Shown: positions 38,134-49,686 of the stretch, piece after piece
How positions within the stretch are numbered: position 1 is the stretch's first letter
Layout of the letters: each line of letters begins with the position of its first letter
DNA from: Janibacter cremeus
GTDB lineage: Bacteria; Actinomycetota; Actinomycetes; Actinomycetales; Dermatophilaceae
Direction: 5' to 3'
NCBI RefSeq assembly: GCF_029395675.1
Contig: NZ_CP115184.1
Span: forward strand, 1,674,001 to 1,738,000
Length of the DNA: 64,000 nt
Notes under the pieces: model-generated
Told to the model about the DNA's origin: nothing
Databases searched by the model: none
Seen by the model: the letters and a program-made list of their open reading frames with translations, nothing else
Made by a program: the position numbers and the translations under genes

Positions 38134-39222
38134 TCAGACCAGATCGGCCCGGCCCTCCTCCTTGAGGGCCTGGACGACCAGCCTGACGTCCTGCGCGCGT
38201 TCCCGGCTCGTGACGAGCAGTGCGTCGGCGGTCTCGACGACGACGACGTCCTCGAGACCCACGACGGCAACCATCCGACCGGACTCGGTGACGACCAGCC
38301 CCCCGGAGTCGATGGCGCGGACGTTGCCGGCGTCCCCGACGACCGTCATGGACTCGTCCTCGTGCGCCAGCAGCCCGGACAGCGCCTTGAAGTCGCCGAC
38401 GTCGTCCCAGTCGAAGGTTCCGGGCACCATCACCACGAGCCCCTCGTCGGCGGCGGGCTCGGCGACCGCGTGGTCGATGGCGATCTTCTCCAGGCCCTCC
38501 CACAGCTCCTCGAGCCGCTCGGGCTCGGCAGCGATCTGCCGCAGCCCGCCGGCGAGCTGCGGGTGCCAGCGATCGAGCAGATCGAGCAGGACCGTTGCCC
38601 GGACGACGAACATGCCGGCGTTCCACCGGAACTCCCCCGTGGCCAGGTAGGAGGCAGCGCGGCGGGCATCGGGCTTCTCGACGAACTGGCGCACCCGGGA
38701 GGCGGTCGGGAATCCCGCCAGCGGCGGGCCCTGCTGGATGTAGCCGAAGCCGGTCGAGGGGCGGGTCGGCTCGATGCCGATGGTGACCATCCGCTCGCCC
38801 CGCGCGGCGACCGCGACCGCTTCCACGACCGCGTCGGCGAAGGCGGGCAGGTCGCAGATCGCGTGGTCGGCGGCGAAGGACCCGATGATCGCCTCCGGGT
38901 CGCGGCGCTCGAGCACCGCGGCCGCGAGACCGATCGCGGCCATGGAGTCACGCGGTGAGGGCTCGGCGAGGACCTGGTCCTCGGACAGCTCCGGCACCTG
39001 CTCACGCACCGCGTCGACGTGGGCCGCGCCGGTGACGACGAGCACGCGGTCACCGACCAGCCCCTGCAGGCGGTCGACGGTCTCCTGGATCAGGGTGCGT
39101 CCGGTGCCCGTGAGGTCGTGCAGGAACTTCGGCGAGCTCGCGCGCGAGACCGGCCACAGTCGGGTGCCGGCTCCCCCCGCCGGGACCACGGCCCAGAACC
39201 GCTCCAGCTCCTCGCTCGTCAT
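38134..39222 (-). CDS. Mannose-1-phosphate guanylyltransferase
   Basis: A 362-residue nucleotidyltransferase making GDP-mannose from mannose 1-phosphate and GTP. The N-terminal VVPAGGAGTRLWPVSR is the nucleotide-binding signature, ADHAI carries a metal-binding Asp, and FVEKPD binds the sugar phosphate; FRWNAGMFV is also typical. There is no C-terminal isomerase domain, so it is the monofunctional form. The divergent mannosyltransferase is a natural consumer of the product, for mannolipids or wall glycans. Confidence 0.88.
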   Translation of the reverse strand: MTSEELERFWAVVPAGGAGTRLWPVSRASSPKFLHDLTGTGRTLIQETVDRLQGLVGDRVLVVTGAAHVDAVREQVPELSEDQVLAEPSPRDSMAAIGLAAAVLERRDPEAIIGSFAADHAICDLPAFADAVVEAVAVAARGERMVTIGIEPTRPSTGFGYIQQGPPLAGFPTASRVRQFVEKPDARRAASYLATGEFRWNAGMFVVRATVLLDLLDRWHPQLAGGLRQIAAEPERLEELWEGLEKIAIDHAVAEPAADEGLVVMVPGTFDWDDVGDFKALSGLLAHEDESMTVVGDAGNVRAIDSGGLVVTESGRMVAVVGLEDVVVVETADALLVTSRERAQDVRLVVQALKEEGRADLV

Positions 39223-39229
39223 GGCCCGC

Positions 39230-39235
39230 ACGCTA
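39230..39235 (-). promoter_or_regulatory. -10 element for leaderless guanylyltransferase mRNA
   Basis: On the minus strand TAGCGT, seven bases, ATG 39222. Confidence 0.5.
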
Positions 39236-39336
39236 CCCGCAGGGGGCGGGGCGCCGCGCGAAGTCGTCACCCGCCGCTCATCCGGTGCCCACACGGGCGT
39301 CACCCCCTGATCTCCCGGGCCCGCCACGGTGGAGTC

Positions 39337-40491
39337 GTGAGAGTGGCCATCACGACCGAGTCCTTCCTGCCGAGCCTCAACGGCGTCACGACGAGCGTCT
39401 GCCGGGTGGCCGAGTCCCTCCGGGACCAAGGGCACACCGTTCGGGTCATCGCTCCCGGACCCGCACCGAGCACCTTCGCCGGGCACGTGGTCACGGCTCT
39501 GCCCGGGGTGCCCGTGCGCGGCTTCCGGGCCGGCCTCCCGACAGCCGGCGTGCGCCGGGCGCTGCGGGACTTCCGCCCCGACGTGGTGCACGTGGCCTCC
39601 CCCTTCCTCGTGGGTGCTCGCGGGCTGCACGACGCCGAGCGGCTCGCCGTGCCGAGCGTGGCGATCTACCAGACGGACATGCCGAACTACGTCCGGCAGC
39701 ACGGTCCCGGTGCCCTCGGCCGCGGCGCCTCGTCGGTGGCCTGGGAGTGGATACGCCGCCTGCACTCCCGGGCCGACCTCACCCTCGCGCCGAGTCGTCC
39801 CGCGCTCGAGGAGCTGCGGGCACACCACGTCCCCCGCGTGGACCTGTGGGGCCGGGGCGTCGACGCCCGACTATTCCGCCCCGAGTGGAGGGAGGACCCG
39901 ACGACGCTGGCCCTCAAGCGCGCGTTGGCACCGAACGGCGAGACCGTCCTGGGCTACGTCGGCCGGCTCGCCCCGGAGAAGGAGCTCCACCGGCTCGTCG
40001 AGGTGGCCACGCTGCCGGGGACACGCCTGGTCCTCGTCGGCGAGGGCCCGAGCCGCAACGAGCTCGGTGCCCGCCTCGCCGAGGCGGTCGCGCGCGCTCC
40101 CGGTCGACCGAACCTCCCACCGGCCTTCCTCGGGCCCCTGACCGGTGACGATCTCGCCCGTGCCTATGCCACCTTCGACGTCTTCGTCCACACCGGGACG
40201 AAGGAGACCTTCGGCCAGACCCTCCAGGAGAGCGCTGCGGTCGGCCTGCCGGTCGTCGCACCGGCGGCCGGCGGCCCCCTCGACCTCGTCGACCACGGCC
40301 GCAGCGGATACCTCTTCGACCCGGACGTCCGCGGTGACCTGGCCCGGTGGGTCGGCGAGCTCGTCGCGTCACCGCGCCTGCGCGAGGCGATGGGCGCGGC
40401 CGGGCCGCAGCAGGTCGCCCATCGCTCGTGGGACTCCCTGACGACCCAGCTCGTCGGTCACTACGAGCGCGCGGTCGCCACCGCCGCCTGA
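39337..40491 (+). CDS. GDP-mannose-dependent mannosyltransferase-like GT4 glycosyltransferase
   Basis: A 384-residue GT-B enzyme. The N-domain begins VRVAITTESFLPSLNGVTTS; the C-domain has LGYVGRLAPEKELHRL (donor binding), LVLVGEGPSR and the EX7E-type motif in TKETFGQTLQESAAVGLPVV. The HTGTKETFGQTLQE region strongly resembles mycobacterial MgtA (Rv0557), an alpha-mannosyltransferase of mannolipid synthesis. GTG 39337 has GGAG only two bases away; GTG 39343 is better spaced and would remove two residues. It is divergent from the GDP-mannose synthesis gene. Confidence 0.85.
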   Translation: MRVAITTESFLPSLNGVTTSVCRVAESLRDQGHTVRVIAPGPAPSTFAGHVVTALPGVPVRGFRAGLPTAGVRRALRDFRPDVVHVASPFLVGARGLHDAERLAVPSVAIYQTDMPNYVRQHGPGALGRGASSVAWEWIRRLHSRADLTLAPSRPALEELRAHHVPRVDLWGRGVDARLFRPEWREDPTTLALKRALAPNGETVLGYVGRLAPEKELHRLVEVATLPGTRLVLVGEGPSRNELGARLAEAVARAPGRPNLPPAFLGPLTGDDLARAYATFDVFVHTGTKETFGQTLQESAAVGLPVVAPAAGGPLDLVDHGRSGYLFDPDVRGDLARWVGELVASPRLREAMGAAGPQQVAHRSWDSLTTQLVGHYERAVATAA

Positions 40492-40554
40492 GGACGAAGG
40501 GGGCGGCCCCGCGCATCTCGCACCGACGGCCGCGACTCTGGGAGACTCCGCCTC

Positions 40555-41046
40555 ATGGAACCCCGGTGGCTCGACGACGCGGAGATGGTGACCTGGCTGC
40601 GCCTCATCGGGCTCGCCGAGGTCCTGCCGGCACGACTGGATGCGCAGTCACGGCGGGATGCCGGGCTCACCCACTTCGAGTACCAGGTGCTCGCGATGCT
40701 CTCCGAGGCGCCCGAACGCACCCTGCGCATGTCGTGGTTGGCCCGGCGCACCAACGCGACGCTGCCGCGACTGTCCCACGTGGTCAAGCGGCTCGAGGAC
40801 CGGGGCCTCGTCGCCAGGGCGCGCAGCGCCACGGACGCCCGGGCCACGGATGCCGTGCTCACCGATGACGGGTGGACCACGATCCGGTCGGCCGCCCCGG
40901 GCCACGTGGCCTTCGTCCGGGAGCGGATCCTCGACCAGCTCACGCCGGAGCAGGTCGATCAGCTCGGCGAGATCGCCGGCTCGCTGCTGAGCAGCCTGGA
41001 CCCCGAGGGCGACATCACGATGAGGGCTGCAGACGCTCGCCCGTGA
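40555..41046 (+). CDS. MarR family transcriptional regulator
   Basis: A 163-residue winged-helix regulator: dimerisation helices at both ends and a DNA-binding core LTHFEYQVLAMLSEAPERTL...ARRTNATLPRLSHVVKRLEDRGLVAR, with the wing VARARSATDARAT. The typical target is an adjacent gene; no obvious palindromic operator was found in the 63 bases upstream. ATG 40555 has GGGAG about ten bases away. Its last 32 bases overlap the convergent 2H phosphoesterase gene. Confidence 0.87.
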   Translation: MEPRWLDDAEMVTWLRLIGLAEVLPARLDAQSRRDAGLTHFEYQVLAMLSEAPERTLRMSWLARRTNATLPRLSHVVKRLEDRGLVARARSATDARATDAVLTDDGWTTIRSAAPGHVAFVRERILDQLTPEQVDQLGEIAGSLLSSLDPEGDITMRAADARP

Positions 41047-41548
41047 GATCGAAGTCGACCATCGGCCGCCAGACGCCGTCCGGGCCGTGGTCGTAGAGGT
41101 GGAAGCGACTGACCTCGAAGCTCGCCTCGAACCCGGCGAAGTCGTCGAAGGCCCGGTCGAGCCCCGACTCGTCGATGTCGTGGGCGATCGTCACGTGCGG
41201 GTGGTAGGGGAACTCCAGGTCCCGTGAGACGGGGCCACGGCGCACCGCCTGCTCCAGCCGCTCGCACATCGGGATGCCCTCGGAGACCTGGACGAAGACC
41301 ACGGGGCTGACCGGTCGGAAGCTCCCGGTACCCCGCAGGTGGATCGTGAAGGGCCCGTGGTGGGCGGCGACCATCTCGAGGTGGTCGACGAACCGGTCCA
41401 TCTCCCGTGGGGCGATCTCCGTCGGCGGCATCAGCGTGATGTGCGGCGGGATCGCGTGGGCCATCGGGTCACCGACCTCCTCGCGCTCCTTCTGCAGCTG
41501 GCCGTCCCACGGCTCCGGGACCGCGATCGACACACCGTGCACCGCCAC
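41015..41548 (-). CDS. 2'-5' RNA ligase family (2H phosphoesterase) protein
   Basis: A 177-residue protein with the two HxT motifs of the 2H superfamily: HITLMPP near residue 35 and HPHVTIAHD near residue 116. Such proteins process 2',3'-cyclic or 2',5'-linked RNA ends or related cyclic phosphates; the real substrate is unknown. GTG 41548 begins two bases after the trpS stop, so it is probably co-transcribed with trpS. Confidence 0.85.
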   Translation of the reverse strand: MAVHGVSIAVPEPWDGQLQKEREEVGDPMAHAIPPHITLMPPTEIAPREMDRFVDHLEMVAAHHGPFTIHLRGTGSFRPVSPVVFVQVSEGIPMCERLEQAVRRGPVSRDLEFPYHPHVTIAHDIDESGLDRAFDDFAGFEASFEVSRFHLYDHGPDGVWRPMVDFDLTGERLQPSS

Positions 41549-41550
41549 GC

Positions 41551-42657
<1,107 letters not shown>

Positions 42658-43626
42658 TCACCGTGGTGAGTGGTCCGTGAAGTAGGCGATCGTGCGCACG
42701 AGTCCGTCCCTCAGTCGCGCCCTCGGCTCCCAGCCGAGCACGTCGCGGGCTCGGCTGATGTCGGGCCGACGACGCGTCGGGTCGTCCTCGGGGAGGGGTC
42801 GGTGGTGGATCTGCGAGCTGCTCCCCGTCAGCTCGAGGACGAGCTCGGCCAGCTCGAGCATCGTGAACTCGACGGGGTTGCCCAGATTCATCGGCCCGGT
42901 CACCTCATGGGGAGAGGCCATCAGGGACATCAGGCCGTCCACGAGGTCGTCGACGTAGCAGAAGGACCTGGTCTGGCTCCCGTCGCCGTAGACGGTCAAG
43001 GGCTGGTCGGCCAGGGCCTGGCAGATGAAGTTGGATACGACACGGCCGTCATCCGGCTGCATCCGTGGGCCGTATGTGTTGAAGATCCGGGCCACCTTGG
43101 TGCCGAGGCCGTGCTGGCGCCGGTAGTCGAAGAAGAGCGTCTCCGCACACCGCTTGCCCTCGTCGTAGCAGGACCGGACTCCGATCGGGTTGACATTGCC
43201 CCAGTAGTCCTCCGTCTGGGGGTGCACCTGCGGGTCGCCGTACACCTCCGAGGTCGACGACAGCAGGATCTTCGCTCCGGTGCGCTTGGCCAGACCGAGC
43301 ATGTTGATGGAGCCGTGCACGCTCGTCTTGGTCGTCTGCACCGGATCGCGCTGGTAGTAGATCGGGCTCGCCGGGCACGCGAGATGGTAGATCTCGTCGA
43401 CCTCGACGTAGAGGGGGAAGGTCACGTCGTGGCGCATCAGCTCGAAGTTGGGACGGTCGAGCAGATGGACGAGGTTGCGTCGGGTACTCGAGTAGAAGTT
43501 GTCCACGACGAGCACCTCGTGCCCCTGCTCAAGCAGGCGCTCGGTGATGTGGGAGCCGATGAAGCCGGCGCCGCCGGTGACCATTACCCGGCGCGGCTGC
43601 ACCCGCCGCTCCGACGCTGTGTCCAC
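42658..43626 (-). CDS. UDP-glucuronate decarboxylase (UDP-xylose synthase) like SDR
   Basis: A 322-residue extended short-chain dehydrogenase. [17 protein letters not shown] binds [13 protein letters not shown] carries the catalytic Ser/Thr, and SCYDEGKR is the YxxxK pair. [11 protein letters not shown] and [20 protein letters not shown] are characteristic of UDP-glucuronate decarboxylases, which make UDP-xylose. GTG 43626 is used; there is no close Shine-Dalgarno. With the sugar transferase it forms a small polysaccharide unit, but no polymerase or flippase is present here. Confidence 0.85.
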   Translation of the reverse strand: MDTASERRVQPRRVMVTGGAGFIGSHITERLLEQGHEVLVVDNFYSSTRRNLVHLLDRPNFELMRHDVTFPLYVEVDEIYHLACPASPIYYQRDPVQTTKTSVHGSINMLGLAKRTGAKILLSSTSEVYGDPQVHPQTEDYWGNVNPIGVRSCYDEGKRCAETLFFDYRRQHGLGTKVARIFNTYGPRMQPDDGRVVSNFICQALADQPLTVYGDGSQTRSFCYVDDLVDGLMSLMASPHEVTGPMNLGNPVEFTMLELAELVLELTGSSSQIHHRPLPEDDPTRRRPDISRARDVLGWEPRARLRDGLVRTIAYFTDHSPR

Positions 43627-43660
43627 GCGGACGACCCCTCTCGACTCGGTAGCCCGGCAC

Positions 43661-43686
43661 TCCGGGTTACCTCAGGGTAACCCGGA
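43661..43686. terminator. Short perfect hairpin between the sugar transferase and UXS genes
   Basis: TCCGGGTTACC and GGTAACCCGGA pair perfectly around TCAG. It sits 42 bases after the sugar transferase stop and 35 before the UXS start, so it may be a terminator or a dyad operator. Confidence 0.55.
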
Positions 43687-43728
43687 ATGCCCGCGTCCGG
43701 GCACTCCTCCCCCTCCGGAGGTAGCACG

Positions 43729-45285
43729 TCAGTAGGCACCGTCCTTGCCGAACACCGCGGCAGAGGTTCGCCACAGGATGAGCATGTCGAGGGCCACGGA
43801 CCAGTTCTCCACGTAGTACAGGTCCAGTCGCACCGACTCGTCCCAGGAGAGGTTGCTGCGTCCATTGACCTGCCACAGGCCGGTGAGCCCCGGCTTGACG
43901 AGAAGTCGGCGATGCACGTCGCACTCGTACTTCGAGACCTCGTCGGGCAGCGGGGGGCGTGGACCGACGAGACTCATCTTTCCGCTCAGCACATCGAAGA
44001 GCTGAGGCAGCTCGTCGATCGAGTACCGCCGGATGAAACGTCCGACGGGAGTGATCCGCGGATCGCGCTCCATCTTGAACAGGACCCCTCGGTCCACCTC
44101 CGTCCCCGCGGCCTCCTCGACCCCGCGTCCGGGAGCAACGCCATGCTGACGAGCCTCTTCGAGAACGGCCGACGCGCGCTCCTGCAGCTGTTGTCGCTTC
44201 AGCTCCTCCAGCTCGGCCTCTGCATCGACCCGCATGGAGCGGAGCTTGGTCATCTGGAATGCCTCCCCGTCGAGCCCGACCCGCTGCTGTCGGAAGAAGA
44301 CAGGCCCCCCGTCCTGGATCTTGATGAGCGCGGCCACGATCAACATGAGGGGCGAGAGCGCGATCACCAACCCCAGCGCCACCAACCAGTCCAGTGTGGA
44401 CTTGATGATCAGGGCCGGACCCGAGAACGTCGGGGTCTCCACGTGCAGGAGGGGGAGGCCGGCCACGGGTCGGGCGACCACGCGCGACCCGGCGATCTCG
44501 GTCAGGCCGGGTGACAGGAGGAGCTCGATCCCGCTTCCCTCGAGGGCCCAGCCCAGGCGCCGCAACCCGGATGAGCCGAGACGGTGCACGGCGCTGCAGG
44601 CGACGATGTCAACACCCAGCTCGATGGCCAGTTGTGCGGCCTGGTGCTCGCTACCGACGACCGGGACGCCCCCCACCCGCTCTGCCTCCGTCGTGGAGGT
44701 GCACACCCCGACCACCCCGTACCCTGCTTCCGGCACCCTGGCGAAGGCGTCGATCAGTCCTTGTGCGTGTCCCGCTTCACCGACGACGAGGACATCGTGG
44801 TTGAACTCTCCCGCCCGGCGTTCCGCACCCAGCCATCGCCGCCACACCTGGCGGGCGACGAAGAGCGCGATCAAGCCTGCCGGCAGTGCGAGCAGGACAT
44901 ACCCACGTGCCACCTCCACCTTGAATGCATAGGCGAGCAGAGCCACGCCGGCGAAGACCCGCAGAGTGGCATTCATCAGCAGGCGGTACTCGGTCGCGCC
45001 GCGACCGAGTATCTCGACCTCGTAGGCACCGTGCAGGCACAGGGAGAGCCACCAGACCAGGGCCAGCGCCGCGCTGAACGTGGGATATCCCAGCGAGAAC
45101 TGGTCGGTGCTGGCCGCGATGTCCGAACCGGCTTCGACACCGAAACGCAGGATCAGGGCTCCGAAGACCGCCCACACGATCAGGACGAGGTCGGTCAGGG
45201 CGATCCGGGTGCGTACCTGCCGCAGAGTGGGGTGTTGATCGTCATCTGCCGCCGCTGGGGGCCCCATCGGCGCGACCGGAGCCAT
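43729..45285 (-). CDS. Exopolysaccharide-initiating sugar-phosphate transferase (WbaP/CpsE type)
   Basis: A 518-residue polyprenyl-phosphate hexose-1-phosphate transferase. The N-terminal half has about four transmembrane helices and a CoA-binding-like Rossmann domain (about 145-270); a fifth membrane element (near 285-310) leads into the catalytic domain with KLRSMRVDAE, GRFIRRYSIDELPQLFDVLSG, MSLVGPRPPLPDEV and KPGLTGLWQVNGRS. The loop after RSMRVDAE is expanded by about 40 charged residues (EELKRQQLQERASAVLEEAR), longer than usual. It transfers sugar 1-phosphate to undecaprenyl phosphate, starting a repeat unit. ATG 45285 follows the upstream stop by one base. Confidence 0.88.
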   Translation of the reverse strand: MAPVAPMGPPAAADDDQHPTLRQVRTRIALTDLVLIVWAVFGALILRFGVEAGSDIAASTDQFSLGYPTFSAALALVWWLSLCLHGAYEVEILGRGATEYRLLMNATLRVFAGVALLAYAFKVEVARGYVLLALPAGLIALFVARQVWRRWLGAERRAGEFNHDVLVVGEAGHAQGLIDAFARVPEAGYGVVGVCTSTTEAERVGGVPVVGSEHQAAQLAIELGVDIVACSAVHRLGSSGLRRLGWALEGSGIELLLSPGLTEIAGSRVVARPVAGLPLLHVETPTFSGPALIIKSTLDWLVALGLVIALSPLMLIVAALIKIQDGGPVFFRQQRVGLDGEAFQMTKLRSMRVDAEAELEELKRQQLQERASAVLEEARQHGVAPGRGVEEAAGTEVDRGVLFKMERDPRITPVGRFIRRYSIDELPQLFDVLSGKMSLVGPRPPLPDEVSKYECDVHRRLLVKPGLTGLWQVNGRSNLSWDESVRLDLYYVENWSVALDMLILWRTSAAVFGKDGAY

Positions 45286-45286
45286 G

Positions 45287-45541
45287 TCAAGGCTGCCGGA
45301 CCTCAGGAGCGGCCAGCGCGCCGGCGCCCTCGGCAAGCCGGAGGGCATCCGCCATCCGACCACGCGGAATCACGAGACCCTGGTCCCGCAGACGCCGCAG
45401 TTGCGCCAGCCGTTCCTCCGCATCGAGGACCGGCTGCCGCCTCCCTCTGCGCTCTGTCCTGACCAACGCCAGTCTCCCCCCGGCGTATGCGATCAGCGGC
45501 ACAACGATCCACCCCACAAGAATCACGTCTTCCCCGTACAC
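45287..45541 (-). CDS. Small hypothetical membrane protein upstream of the sugar transferase
   Basis: About 84 residues: one transmembrane segment at the N-terminus (VILVGWIVVPLIAYAGGRLAL), then a basic, Arg-rich helical tail (EERLAQLRRLRDQGLV) in the cytoplasm. GTG 45541 has AGGGGAG five bases upstream; TTG 45565 and GTG 45526 are alternatives. It ends one base before the sugar transferase start, so the two are co-translated. It may assist or regulate polysaccharide initiation. I do not recognise a family. Confidence 0.65.
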   Translation of the reverse strand: MYGEDVILVGWIVVPLIAYAGGRLALVRTERRGRRQPVLDAEERLAQLRRLRDQGLVIPRGRMADALRLAEGAGALAAPEVRQP

Positions 45542-45702
45542 GAGAGCTCCCCTCCCCAGGATCAATCACTCGTTGACTCAGGACCTTACCAACCCTTTAC
45601 TGTTCTTGACTAGAGCCTGACGATATTGGCGGCCACGTCGAGGGGTGCACGGGCGCGTGGGAAGATCGGTGCGACGAACCCCACACCCACGGAGGGACAC
45701 CC

Positions 45703-47922
<2,220 letters not shown>

Positions 47923-47936
47923 GACACCCCGGGAGG

Positions 47937-47982
47937 CGAAGGGGGTCGTGCCGGCTGCTGCTGCAGCCGGCGACCCCCTTCG
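47937..47982 (+). terminator. Terminator of icd built from an inverted pair of CGAAGGGGG
   Basis: CGAAGGGGGTCG (47937-47948) pairs with CGACCCCCTTCG (47971-47982), with an inner stem CCGGCTGC/GCAGCCGG and a four-base loop. The outer arms are exact copies of the window-wide 9-mer. Confidence 0.85.
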
Positions 47983-47993
47983 TCGTGTCCGGC

Positions 47994-48022
47994 CAATCCG
48001 CCGACCCGGTCCGCGACGAATC
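47994..48022 (+). promoter_or_regulatory. SigK-like promoter for the molybdopterin oxidoreductase
   Basis: CAATCC (47994-47999) and CGAATC (48017-48022) are separated by 17 bases; ATG 48029 follows after six. The pair resembles the mycobacterial SigK consensus (CCATCC ... CCGAAT), and a SigK-type sigma factor is encoded downstream. A similar pair occurs at 49551-49578. Confidence 0.55.
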
Positions 48023-48028
48023 CCTGCC

Positions 48029-49549
48029 ATGAACGTCCGAGCTGCCACAGCGGCCGCGTGCGGGATCCTCGCGACCGCCCTCGGGGGCGCCGCCGCGCAC
48101 GTCGTCGCGGCACTGGTCTCGCCGTCGGCCTCCCCGGTCCTCGCCGTCGGGGGCCAGGTCATCGACCTCACCCCCACGCCGGTCAAGGAGTGGGCGGTCG
48201 CGACCTTCGGCACGGCGGACAAGCCGGTCCTCATCGGTTCGGTCGTCGTCGTCACGCTCCTGCTGGCCGCACTGGCAGGACTCCTTCGTCCCCGCTCGCG
48301 TGCCGCGGCCGTCACCGTCCTGCTCGTGCTCACCGCCCTCGCCGGCGCCGCCGGGGTGCTGCGACCGCAGACCGGGTCCTTTGCCTGGTTGCCCGCCCTC
48401 GTGGCGGCCGTCGTCGGGGTGGCCGCCCTGGAGCTGCTCGTCTCCCGCACCGGGCTCCTCGGGCAGGGCCGGTCCGCGCCGGGTGAGCCGACCCGTCGTG
48501 GCCTCCTCGCGCTCGGTGGCGCCGGCCTCGGGGCGGCCGCGCTGGGCGCCGGCGGCCAGGCACTCGTCCACCGTCGGGCACCGGCCACCATCACCCTGCC
48601 CACGGCGGTCGACCCGCTGCCACCACTGGTGAAGGGGGTCGATCTCGGCAGAGCGGGCATCACCCCCTTCGTCACGCCGAACGAGGACTTCTACCGGATC
48701 GACACCGCCCTCCTCGTGCCGAAGGTCGACCCGCGGGACTGGTCGCTCACCATCGACGGCGACGTGCCCTCCCCCCTCACGATCGACCTCGACGAGCTGC
48801 TCGCGATGCCCGCCGTCGAGCGGGACATCACGCTCAACTGCGTCTCCAACCCGGTCGGCGGCCCCTACGTCGGCAATGCCCGCTGGCTGGGTGTCCTCAC
48901 GCGCGAGCTCTTCGCCCGCGCCGGGATCGAGGAGGACCCGGGCAACCCGGACCTGCAGGTGCTGTCCACCTCGACGGACGGGATGACGATCTCCACACCC
49001 CTGAGCGCACTGCTCGACGACCGCGACGCCCTCGTCGCCGTCGGCATGAACGGCGAGCCACTGGCGGCCGAGAGGGGCTTCCCGGCCCGTCTCCTCACCC
49101 CCCGGCTGTACGGCTTCGTCGGCGCCACCAAGTGGCTGACCCGGATGACCGTGACCCGCTACGACGAGCACCCTGCGTACTGGACCGAGCGGGGCTGGGC
49201 CACGGACGGGACCGTCAGGACGCAGTCGCGCATCGACACCCCGACACCGTCGGCCGGCCTCGACCCTGGACGCGTGACGATCGGTGGGGTGGCCTGGGCC
49301 CAGGGTCGCGGGATCACGAAGGTCGAGGTGCGCGTCGACGACGGGCCGTGGCAGCGCGCCACCCTGGGCGCCGAGGCGGACATCGACTGCTGGCGGCAGT
49401 GGTTCCTGCCCTGGGAGGCCGGCGAGGGTCGGCACGAGCTCACCGTCCGCGCGACGGACGGCACCGGCGAGGTGCAGACGACCGACACCGCTGACCCCTT
49501 CCCCTCCGGCGCCACGGGGCTGCACTCGATCGCGGTGACCGTGACCTGA
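48029..49549 (+). CDS. Membrane-bound molybdopterin-dependent oxidoreductase (sulfite oxidase family)
   Basis: A 506-residue protein. The N-terminal ~160 residues contain four transmembrane helices; after them TRRGLLALGGAGLG resembles a twin-arginine-type segment inside the chain. The Moco domain follows (FYRIDTALLVPKVDPRDW onwards), with the molybdenum-ligand Cys in ITLNCVSNPVGG, then the beta-rich dimerisation domain (VTIGGVAWAQGRGITKVEVR). It would reduce or oxidise small oxyanions or sulfoxides outside the membrane. Such genes accompany sigK-rskA and fasciclin genes in actinobacteria. The upstream promoter suggests control by the neighbouring sigma factor. Confidence 0.85.
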   Translation: MNVRAATAAACGILATALGGAAAHVVAALVSPSASPVLAVGGQVIDLTPTPVKEWAVATFGTADKPVLIGSVVVVTLLLAALAGLLRPRSRAAAVTVLLVLTALAGAAGVLRPQTGSFAWLPALVAAVVGVAALELLVSRTGLLGQGRSAPGEPTRRGLLALGGAGLGAAALGAGGQALVHRRAPATITLPTAVDPLPPLVKGVDLGRAGITPFVTPNEDFYRIDTALLVPKVDPRDWSLTIDGDVPSPLTIDLDELLAMPAVERDITLNCVSNPVGGPYVGNARWLGVLTRELFARAGIEEDPGNPDLQVLSTSTDGMTISTPLSALLDDRDALVAVGMNGEPLAAERGFPARLLTPRLYGFVGATKWLTRMTVTRYDEHPAYWTERGWATDGTVRTQSRIDTPTPSAGLDPGRVTIGGVAWAQGRGITKVEVRVDDGPWQRATLGAEADIDCWRQWFLPWEAGEGRHELTVRATDGTGEVQTTDTADPFPSGATGLHSIAVTVT

Positions 49550-49550
49550 C

Positions 49551-49578
49551 CAATCCGACCGGCAGGTGGCCACGAACC
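49551..49578 (+). promoter_or_regulatory. SigK-like promoter before the fasciclin remnant and sigK
   Basis: CAATCC (49551-49556), 16 bases, CGAACC (49573-49578). It matches the element before the oxidoreductase gene and would drive the remnant-sigK-rskA unit, giving autoregulation. Confidence 0.5.
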
Positions 49579-49616
49579 CCAGATGCACTCTCCCCCACGC
49601 CATTCGGAGGCAGACC

Positions 49617-49676
49617 ATGAGCCACTCGACGACCGTCCGCCTCATCGACGGCCTGCTCCTGCCGGCTGCCGAGTGA
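49617..49676 (+). pseudogene. Remnant of a fasciclin-domain gene (19 codons)
   Basis: An ATG with a perfect GGAGG box six bases upstream opens a frame of only 19 codons, MSHSTTVRLIDGLLLPAAE. The last fifteen residues match the closing strand of fasciclin domains (pattern NATVYxIDxVLxPPA, as in MPT70/MPT83). In related loci a whole fasciclin gene stands at this place, between the molybdopterin oxidoreductase and sigK. The simplest reading is an in-frame internal deletion that left the start and the end. It could instead be a real small peptide or leader. Confidence 0.6.
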
Positions 49677-49686
49677 TCGATCACGC

